From: Propionibacteriaceae bacterium
GTDB taxonomy: Bacteria > Actinomycetota > Actinomycetes > Propionibacteriales > Propionibacteriaceae
DNA length: 7,432 nt
Reading direction: 5' to 3'
Assembly (NCBI GenBank): GCA_031268065.1
Contig: JAIRXX010000350.1
Coordinates: forward strand, 1 to 7,432
Positions 1 to 4,485 of this stretch are shown piece by piece. Under the pieces are notes generated by a model. It was not told the DNA's origin and made no database searches. It was given only the letters and a program-made list of their open reading frames with translations. Position numbers and translations under genes: made by a program. The first letter of the stretch is position 1, and every line of letters begins with the position of its first letter.

Positions 1-6
1 CTCCTT
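1..6 (-). promoter_or_regulatory. Shine-Dalgarno for a minus-strand gene beyond the left edge
   Basis: Read on the minus strand, the bases just after the TGA stop of the YbaB-like gene are CAAGGAG. AAGGAG is a good ribosome binding site lying immediately downstream of that gene. The simplest reading is that a second minus-strand gene starts within about 10 nt outside the window and is co-transcribed with the YbaB-like gene. The start codon itself is not visible, so this is inference from the motif and its position. Confidence 0.5.
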
Positions 7-7
7 G

Positions 8-445
8 TCACGTCCACTTGATGAAGCCGGGGGCGCGCGGGCCGGGATCAGGCTCCGGGCCGGGATCGTCTTCTCCGAGTCCTGGTGGTAGGTAGGTGTC
101 GCGCATTTGGTTGGCGAGATCAGAGCCGGTGCCGAAGACGTCCTCGACTTGCCCCATCACCTGTCGGCCAGCCTCGGCCCTGGCCTGGTTGACGGTGTCC
201 ATGACCAGCGCTGACAAGGCTTGTGCCGTCAGCTGTCGCGCACCCTCGCCCAACTCCAAGTGTTCCAGGCGTCCCAGCGAGTCCACCCGGACCCGTACCG
301 CGCCATCGGCAGAGGCAAACTCGACCTGCAAACCAGCGATATCGTCACGCAACTGGGCCGCACGCTCCGCCTTGCGCTCAGCCTCGTCAATTTGCGCGGC
401 AACCCGCGCCAAACGCTCCTCGGCCTCAGGGGAATAACCGAACAT
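8..445 (-). CDS. YbaB/EbfC-like nucleoid-associated protein
   Basis: A 145-residue cytoplasmic protein with the layout of the YbaB/EbfC DNA-binding family. Residues 5-38 form a charged, heptad-like helix (SPEAEERLARVAAQIDEAE). Residues 39-66 alternate like a small beta sheet (VEFASADGAVRVRVDSLGRL, then EHLEL). Residues 71-105 form a second long helix rich in Ala, Gln and Glu. The tail from about 120 is acidic and proline-rich (GLGEDDPGPEPDPGPRAPG) and probably disordered. Family members form dimers that bind DNA with low sequence specificity. In Actinobacteria, divergent members also occur beside WXG100/type VII secretion-like genes, so a role there is possible but not shown here. The ATG at 445 has no Shine-Dalgarno; a promoter-like -10 element ends 7 nt before it, suggesting a leaderless mRNA. 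The family call is good; the exact role is unknown. Confidence 0.8.
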   Translation of the reverse strand: MFGYSPEAEERLARVAAQIDEAERKAERAAQLRDDIAGLQVEFASADGAVRVRVDSLGRLEHLELGEGARQLTAQALSALVMDTVNQARAEAGRQVMGQVEDVFGTGSDLANQMRDTYLPPGLGEDDPGPEPDPGPRAPGFIKWT

Positions 446-451
446 AACCCG

Positions 452-482
452 AAACTAGCACACCAGGCAACACCTGGCTCAA
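452..482 (-). promoter_or_regulatory. Candidate leaderless promoter of the YbaB-like gene with an inverted repeat in its spacer
   Basis: Reading the minus strand, TTGAGC (482-477, four matches to TTGACA) is followed after 19 nt by TAGTTT (457-452, a TANNNT-type -10) preceded by TGC, which resembles an extended -10. Six bases separate this -10 from the ATG at 445, so transcription would begin at about the start codon, in keeping with the missing Shine-Dalgarno. The spacer contains an inverted repeat with CCAGG and CCTGG arms and a 5-nt centre (463-477), which a repressor could use. The arrangement is read directly; promoter function is inferred. Confidence 0.45.
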
Positions 483-552
483 CACAAACAGCAATAATGC
501 AAACCCGCTCACCCTAGACAGCCTGAGAACAAGAGATGGCCGAGGTGGAGAA

Positions 553-690
553 CTAAAGCGTCTCCGCCCGGTCGAGGGTGTGCCAACCTGCGTCAGACGC
601 GGCGGCGACCTGGGCGGCCAAAGTGCTCTTTCCACACTGCCGGGCGCCGTTCAGCAAAACGACACGGGTGTCTGCAGCTGCACAGCTGAC
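553..690 (-). pseudogene. Remnant of an AAA ATPase (DUF4143-type), Walker A region only
   Basis: In one minus-strand frame, from about 690 down to a TAG at 555-553, the translation reads ADTRVVLLNGARQCGKSTL, then AAQVAAASDAGWHTLDRAETL and stop. This closely matches the N-terminal part of the AAA/DUF4143 family of ATP-binding proteins, which typically read RVVLLNGPRQSGKTTL, then a short helix and 'LDDPxTL'. GARQCGKST is an intact Walker A (P-loop) motif. The family is usually around 380-420 residues, but only about 45 are recognisable here. No start codon with a convincing N-terminus precedes it, and neither the Walker B region nor the C-terminal DUF4143 domain follows in any frame nearby. I read it as a decayed fragment truncated at both ends; the upstream boundary is approximate. 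Intact members are often found as orphan or mobile accessory genes, so this marks an old insertion or deletion next to the sugar operon. Confidence 0.65.
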
Positions 691-842
691 GGATCTGCCG
701 CTATCGCAAGCAGAGCGAGAATGCTTTGCAGGAAAGCCCCCTCAGGGGCGGCATTTGGCGGCATTGAACTGGGCTTCGACTGTGACCGCTCCAGGGTTTT
801 TGTTGCATATCTGGGAAAATGGCCCTTGGGGAACCGTTATTT
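691..842. other. Non-coding stretch with small repeats
   Basis: I find no convincing gene here. It contains a short GC hairpin (GCCCC at 736-740, loop CTCA, GGGGC at 745-749) with no T-run after it, so it is a poor terminator. Overlapping it is a 10-nt direct repeat (GGCGGCATT at 747-755 and again at 757-765). The second half, from about 795, becomes AT-richer and leads into the operon promoter region. Open frames across 578-904 have no recognisable sequence, and their left part is opposite the ATPase remnant. Confidence 0.5.
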
Positions 843-864
843 ATACTGTGCGCGGTCCCAGTAT
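843..864. promoter_or_regulatory. Candidate LacI-family operator (CG-centred dyad)
   Basis: A 22-bp imperfect palindrome with perfect outer arms ATACTG (843-848) and CAGTAT (859-864) and a C-G step at its exact centre (853/854). Eight of the 11 symmetric base pairs match. LacI-family repressors with a leucine in the hinge helix usually bind dyads centred on CG, and the repressor encoded at the end of this operon has that leucine. The site ends 5 nt before the candidate -35 hexamer at 870. The symmetry is seen directly; the link to the repressor is inference. Confidence 0.5.
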
Positions 865-869
865 CTTGG

Positions 870-900
870 TTGACACGGGGGTGGTAGGTAGCGGTATGGT
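870..900 (+). promoter_or_regulatory. Candidate operon promoter
   Basis: TTGACA at 870-875 is a perfect -35 hexamer. The best -10 candidate is TATGGT at 895-900, four of six matches to TATAAT and fitting the actinobacterial TANNNT pattern, with a longish 19-nt spacer. Transcription would begin near 907 and leave a leader of roughly 135 nt before the lipoprotein gene. An alternative -10, TATACT at 842-847, overlaps the operator dyad but has no matching -35. Confidence 0.45.
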
Positions 901-947
901 CTAGATGCGCAACTGGCAGCGCAGGGTCGGATCACAGCGAGGTGAGC

Positions 948-1007
948 ATGAGGAACGATGCCGCACAGCCTGTTCGTTCATCCGACAACGACAACAGAAC
1001 CAGCTAG
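948..1007 (+). CDS. Possible 19-codon leader ORF
   Basis: ATG at 948, preceded by GAGGTGAGC (GAGG at 939-942, 5-nt spacing), opens a frame of 19 codons ending in TAG at 1005-1007, 34 nt before the lipoprotein start. Its ribosome binding site is at least as good as that of the lipoprotein. The peptide is hydrophilic (many Asn, Asp, Arg and Ser), has no run of one amino acid typical of attenuator peptides, and is not recognisable. It may be translated as a leader that affects the downstream gene, or the good ribosome binding site may be chance. It overlaps the ATG at 958 in another frame, which I reject as the lipoprotein start. Confidence 0.3.
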   Translation: MRNDAAQPVRSSDNDNRTS

Positions 1008-1041
1008 GCAACGAAAAACATCGAAAGGACATCGACAGCAA

Positions 1042-2253
1042 ATGAAGAAACTCATCACGGTGGCGGGAGGCATACTGCTCGCCTTATCACTGGCTGCCTG
1101 TGGTGGCAGCCCAGGAAACGGATCAGCCCAACCTCCCACGGACCAGCCGGCCGAGCCGGTGGAATTGGTCGTCTGGGAGTCGTTAGAAGGGCCAGACGAG
1201 TTCATCAAGCAGGCGGGGGCGAAGTACACCGAGTCGCACCCGAACGTGACGATCAAATTCGTCAACGTCGAGCTGGGTGACTCTTCGACGCAAATCGCGC
1301 TCGACGGCCCCGCCGGGAAAGGGCCTGACCTCTTTGCGGCGCCCCATGACCGGCTGGGCGAGCTGGTGTCCGGCGGGCACATCTTGCCCACCGCCAACTC
1401 CGCCGGGCTGAGCGTCCAGGAGAGTGCCGTCAAAGCGCTCACCTATGACGGAACGATGTATGGCTATCCGGTGTCTTCGGAGACCTACTCGCTGTTCTAC
1501 AACAAGGCGATGGTCCAAGACCCACCGAAGACTTGGGACGAGGTGATTACCTTCGCCAAAGACTTCAATGCTAAGAACAAGGGCAAGTATGGCTTCGTCA
1601 TGGATGTCGGCAACGGCTACTACACGATCTTGTTCACCACCTCCAATGACAACCGACTCTTCGGGCCTGACGGCACTGACACCACTAACACCAACATCAA
1701 TTCCCCCGCCTCGGTGGAAGGGATGAAGCAATTCGTGAAGCTGCGTGAAGCCCTCGAAATCCCCGCCGCTGATCTGGGCACCGATGCCGTTGACGCGCTG
1801 TTCGCTGGTGGCAAGGCCGCCATGCACATCACCGGGCCGTGGAATATCAAGCCGTTCACAGATGCTGGCATAGATTTTGGTGTCGCTACCCTACCGGCGC
1901 TCACTGGTAACACCGAGCCAGCGGCTTCCTTCTCCGGAACCCGTGGAATGTTCGCTTCGGCATATTCCGAGCATCCGGAGCAGGCAGCGGAATTCGCGGC
2001 TTTCCTCACCACTGCGGAAATGCAGAAGCTGCGTTATGACATTACCGGCGCACTGCCGGTGGCCGACGTCGCCGTCGATTCTGCTGCCGCACAGGGGCTG
2101 ATCGAACAGCTTCAGTACGCTTTCCCGATGCCTTCCATCCCGCAAATGTCGGCGTTCTGGGACGCGATGAACAACGCTTCGGCGAATGTCTGGAACGGCG
2201 CGGATATCCAGAAGGAACTTGATGCGGCGAATAAGACCATCCTCGCCAGCTAG
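1042..2253 (+). CDS. MalE-like oligosaccharide-binding lipoprotein (CUT1 ABC importer)
   Basis: A 403-residue extracytoplasmic solute-binding protein. The signal peptide has a KK n-region, a hydrophobic core (residues 4-17) and the lipobox LAAC with the lipid-bearing Cys20, followed by a Gly/Ser/Pro-rich linker to about 38. The mature domain resembles the maltodextrin-binding branch of bacterial extracellular solute-binding proteins: VVWES (43-47), GPDLFAAPHDRLGELVSGG (94-112), YGYPVSSETYSLFYNK (140-155), PKTWDE (162-167), AAMHITGPWNI (259-269) and ITGALPV (334-340). It would deliver an oligosaccharide to the two permeases encoded next. Resemblance to both MdxE- and GanS-type proteins leaves the ligand open; the glycosidase further along suggests beta-galactosides. 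The chosen ATG follows AAAGGA (1024-1029, 12-nt spacing) and gives a standard signal peptide. The in-frame ATG at 958 would add 28 charged, unrelated residues in front of it. Confidence 0.9.
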   Translation: MKKLITVAGGILLALSLAACGGSPGNGSAQPPTDQPAEPVELVVWESLEGPDEFIKQAGAKYTESHPNVTIKFVNVELGDSSTQIALDGPAGKGPDLFAAPHDRLGELVSGGHILPTANSAGLSVQESAVKALTYDGTMYGYPVSSETYSLFYNKAMVQDPPKTWDEVITFAKDFNAKNKGKYGFVMDVGNGYYTILFTTSNDNRLFGPDGTDTTNTNINSPASVEGMKQFVKLREALEIPAADLGTDAVDALFAGGKAAMHITGPWNIKPFTDAGIDFGVATLPALTGNTEPAASFSGTRGMFASAYSEHPEQAAEFAAFLTTAEMQKLRYDITGALPVADVAVDSAAAQGLIEQLQYAFPMPSIPQMSAFWDAMNNASANVWNGADIQKELDAANKTILAS

Positions 2254-2269
2254 CCATAACGCGCTCGTG

Positions 2270-2307
2270 CGGACTGTCGGAGCGTTAGCAGACGTTCCGA
2301 CAGTCCG
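2270..2307 (+). promoter_or_regulatory. Strong intercistronic hairpin after the binding-protein gene
   Basis: CGGACTGTCGGA (2270-2281) and TCCGACAGTCCG (2296-2307) are perfect 12-bp complementary arms. The stem can continue inward through five more pairs, two of them G-U, to a 4-nt loop AGCA (2287-2290). No T-run follows, so it is not a normal intrinsic terminator. It lies 16 nt after the lipoprotein stop. In maltose-type operons a stable structure in this position protects the upstream mRNA or reduces read-through, so that binding protein is made in excess over the permeases. That role is inferred here. Confidence 0.7.
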
Positions 2308-2309
2308 TT

Positions 2310-2327
2310 GCGGGGGAGGCCTCCCGC
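2310..2327 (+). promoter_or_regulatory. Palindrome covering the permease ribosome binding site
   Basis: GGGGGAGG (2312-2319) is the Shine-Dalgarno for the permease ATG at 2329. It forms the left half of a GC-rich palindrome whose core GGGAGGCCTCCC (2314-2325) is perfect. The RNA can fold as GCGGG (2310-2314) with CCCGC (2323-2327) around an 8-nt loop, hiding part of the ribosome binding site. This could lower or condition permease translation. The sequence symmetry is certain; its effect is inferred. Confidence 0.5.
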
Positions 2328-2328
2328 T

Positions 2329-3645
2329 ATGACACGGCCTGCCATTGCCCGGGCGCAGGGGAAAGCACTCCCGCTCGCGCTGGCTTTCATGGGCCTGGCT
2401 CATCTCACCGTGCTGAGGCAGCGCGTCAAAGGCGTGGTCTTCGCATTCGTCGAGATCATCTTCCTCTTGCTGCTGCCGGACAGCATCGGGAAGCTGGGCC
2501 AATTGGTGACCCTGGGAGAACCGCAGCTCGAACTGCCCGTTAAACAGCGAGGCAATTCGATGTTCATGCTCATAGACGGCGTGATGACGCTGGCGATGAT
2601 CGCGCTTTTCGCAGTTTTGTACTACATCTCGGTGCGCAGCGCCCTGGCGGACGAGCATAGACAAGCTTTGGACGGGAAACAGTTATCTGTCCGCGAACAA
2701 TTTGGCGCTTTTGCCAATAGCGCTTTCCATGTCGTCGGACTCGCCCCTGCCGTTATCTTGGTGCTGTTCTTCGTCATCGTCCCGCTCATCTTCTCCGCCT
2801 GCGTGGCGTTCACAAACTACTCCGCTCCGGACCATATTCCTCCCGCCAAGACGGTTGACTGGGTAGGGCTGGAAAACTTTGAACGGCTCTTCAGCGGTGA
2901 GGCTGAATGGGCGGGCGCTTTGACCAGGGTGTTCGTCTGGACTGTGGTGTGGGCGATGTTGGCCACGTTGACTTGCTACTTCGGCGGCATGTTGATGGCA
3001 GTCTTGCTCCAAGAGAGCAAGTTGCGGATCAAACCCTTTTTCCGGGCTGTATTCATCCTGCCCTATGCGATCCCAGTGGTAGTGAGCATGTTGGTGTGGC
3101 GCAATCTCCTCAACGGCGCGTTCGGGCAGGTGAATCAGACGCTGATGGCTTTCGGACTGATCGACCAGGCTATCGGTTGGCTCTCCGACCCCTGGCTGGC
3201 CAAATTCGCCGTGGTGATGATAAATCTGTGGGCTGGTTTCCCTTATTTCATGCTACTGACCTTCGGCGCCATGACTGCCATCTCGCCCGATGTGACCGAG
3301 GCCGCGAGGCTGGACGGGGCGACTGGTTTCCAGCGGTTCCGGCACATCACGCTGCCATTGGTGCTTTACCAGACGGCTCCGCTGATCATTATTTCTTTCG
3401 CGCATAACATCAATAACTTCGGCGCGGTGTTTTTCCTGACGATGGGTGATCCGACGGTGGAGGACTCCACCGTCACTGGCGCTGGTGGGACTGACATCAT
3501 GGTGAGCTGGATTTATAAGCTCACTATTACCCTCATGAAATATAACTATGCCTCAGTGCTGGCCGTGGTGATCTTCGTGGTGCTCGCGCCTTTCGCCATC
3601 TTCAACTTCCGCCGCACCAAGTCGTTCAAGGAGGGTGAGCTATGA
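2329..3645 (+). CDS. MalF-like sugar ABC transporter permease with N-terminal extension
   Basis: A 438-residue inner-membrane permease of the CUT1 sugar importer family. Residues 1-127 are an extra N-terminal region with hydrophobic segments near 12-29, 33-50 and 80-101 and a charged stretch ADEHRQALDGK (107-117), as in the long MalF/MdxF/GanP-type permeases. The conserved domain follows: a membrane segment at 135-160 ending in the CVAFTNYS motif, helices near 201-228, 241-262 and 292-316, the EAA loop EAARLDGATGFQRFRHITLP (324-343) that contacts the ATPase, and a last helix at 407-428. It pairs with the MalG-like protein. The ATG at 2329 has the Shine-Dalgarno GGGGGAGG at 9-nt spacing. A TTG at 2308 would add seven residues but lies in the hairpin region with no ribosome binding site, so I reject it. 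Its stop overlaps the next start (ATGA). Confidence 0.9.
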   Translation: MTRPAIARAQGKALPLALAFMGLAHLTVLRQRVKGVVFAFVEIIFLLLLPDSIGKLGQLVTLGEPQLELPVKQRGNSMFMLIDGVMTLAMIALFAVLYYISVRSALADEHRQALDGKQLSVREQFGAFANSAFHVVGLAPAVILVLFFVIVPLIFSACVAFTNYSAPDHIPPAKTVDWVGLENFERLFSGEAEWAGALTRVFVWTVVWAMLATLTCYFGGMLMAVLLQESKLRIKPFFRAVFILPYAIPVVVSMLVWRNLLNGAFGQVNQTLMAFGLIDQAIGWLSDPWLAKFAVVMINLWAGFPYFMLLTFGAMTAISPDVTEAARLDGATGFQRFRHITLPLVLYQTAPLIIISFAHNINNFGAVFFLTMGDPTVEDSTVTGAGGTDIMVSWIYKLTITLMKYNYASVLAVVIFVVLAPFAIFNFRRTKSFKEGEL

Positions 3646-4484
3646 TGAGTCGCTCCTGGTTGCGTCGAGTAAATTCTTTGGTGATCTTGGCGATTCTGAT
3701 CATGGTGACGGTTGCTGTCGTCTGGCCGATATTACATATGATGTCTGCCGCTTTCGCGCCGGGGAATAATATTGCGGGGTTGTCCATCGTGCCGTTTGCC
3801 GACGGCTTCACTGCCGCCCATTTTGAATACCTGTTAACTCAGACCAATTACCCCAGGTGGTTCCTCAACACTTTGATAGTCGCAGTCTGCACCTCGGCGG
3901 GCACTCTTGTGGTGGCGTCAACAGGGGCTTATATTTTCTCCCGGTTCCAATTCGCTTTCAAACGCCAGATGTTGATGTCGATGCTGATCCTTGAAGTATT
4001 CCCGTCTTTCGTGGGGATGATCGCCATCTATGTGGTGCTTTACCGATTCGGTGCTCTGGACACTCTCTGGGGGCTGGTGCTGGTGTACATGGCGGGAAAC
4101 TTGCCGTTCACGATCTGGCTGGTCAAGAGCTACATGGACAATATTCCACGCGCCTTGGACGAGGCGGCACGCATTGACGGGGCGAGCAACTTGCGAGTCT
4201 TCTCAACCATAATCCTGCCGGTCTCTCGACCGATTCTGACATTCTTGGCGGTGACGAGCTTCGCGGCGCCCTGGATGGACTTCATTTTCCCCAAGATGGT
4301 GCTGCGCAGCCCGGAGAATCAGACGTTGGCGCTCGGACTGTTCAGCTTCGTCACCGACAAGAATAATGATTTCACTAATTTCGCCGCCGGTTCACTGATA
4401 GTGGCTGTCCCGTTTGTAGTGTTCTTCATTTTGACTCAGAAATCACTGATCGCTTCGCTCTCCAGCGGGGCAATGAAGGAATGA
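3642..4484 (+). CDS. MalG-like sugar ABC transporter permease
   Basis: A 280-residue inner-membrane permease, close to the usual MalG/GanQ length, with six hydrophobic segments (about 13-33, 74-98, 108-133, 140-162, 186-208 and 246-265). Family features include PRWFLNTLIVA (71-81), GAYIFSRFQF (95-104), the conserved EAA loop EAARIDGASNLRVFSTIILP (174-193), the segment WMDFIFPKMVL (211-221), and a C-terminal hydrophilic end. It forms the channel with the MalF-like subunit; the EAA loop docks onto a nucleotide-binding protein that is not encoded here. Start choice: ATG at 3642 overlaps the previous stop and has a strong AAGGAGG (3628-3634, 7-nt spacing). The adjacent ATG at 3645 (10-nt spacing) is equally possible and would remove only one Met. 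Translation is probably coupled to the upstream permease. Confidence 0.92.
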   Translation: MMSRSWLRRVNSLVILAILIMVTVAVVWPILHMMSAAFAPGNNIAGLSIVPFADGFTAAHFEYLLTQTNYPRWFLNTLIVAVCTSAGTLVVASTGAYIFSRFQFAFKRQMLMSMLILEVFPSFVGMIAIYVVLYRFGALDTLWGLVLVYMAGNLPFTIWLVKSYMDNIPRALDEAARIDGASNLRVFSTIILPVSRPILTFLAVTSFAAPWMDFIFPKMVLRSPENQTLALGLFSFVTDKNNDFTNFAAGSLIVAVPFVVFFILTQKSLIASLSSGAMKE

Positions 4485-4485
4485 T

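Noticed and set aside
736..749. GCCCC-CTCA-GGGGC hairpin as a transcription terminator
   Set aside because: The stem is only 5 bp and no T-run follows on either strand.
578..904. Plus-strand open frames of about 100 residues
   Set aside because: They lie partly opposite the ATPase remnant, run through the promoter region, and their translations show no family features or usable ribosome binding site.
906..923. TGCGC/GCGCA inverted repeat in the leader as the LacI operator
   Set aside because: The arms are 5 bp with an 8-nt spacer and no central CG; the dyad at 843-864 is a better candidate.
958..1041. Upstream in-frame ATG giving a 431-residue binding protein
   Set aside because: It adds 28 polar, charged residues before a complete KK-hydrophobic-LAAC lipoprotein signal, and its Shine-Dalgarno-like bases lie only 3 nt from the ATG. 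The ATG at 1042 gives a standard signal peptide.
2308..2328. TTG start for the MalF-like permease
   Set aside because: It lies at the foot of the hairpin with no ribosome binding site; the ATG at 2329 has GGGGGAGG at suitable spacing.
1891..2664. 257-residue minus-strand open frame
   Set aside because: It lies opposite the binding-protein and permease genes, crosses the hairpin gap, and has a His/Arg/Gln-rich composition typical of antisense frames of GC-rich genes.
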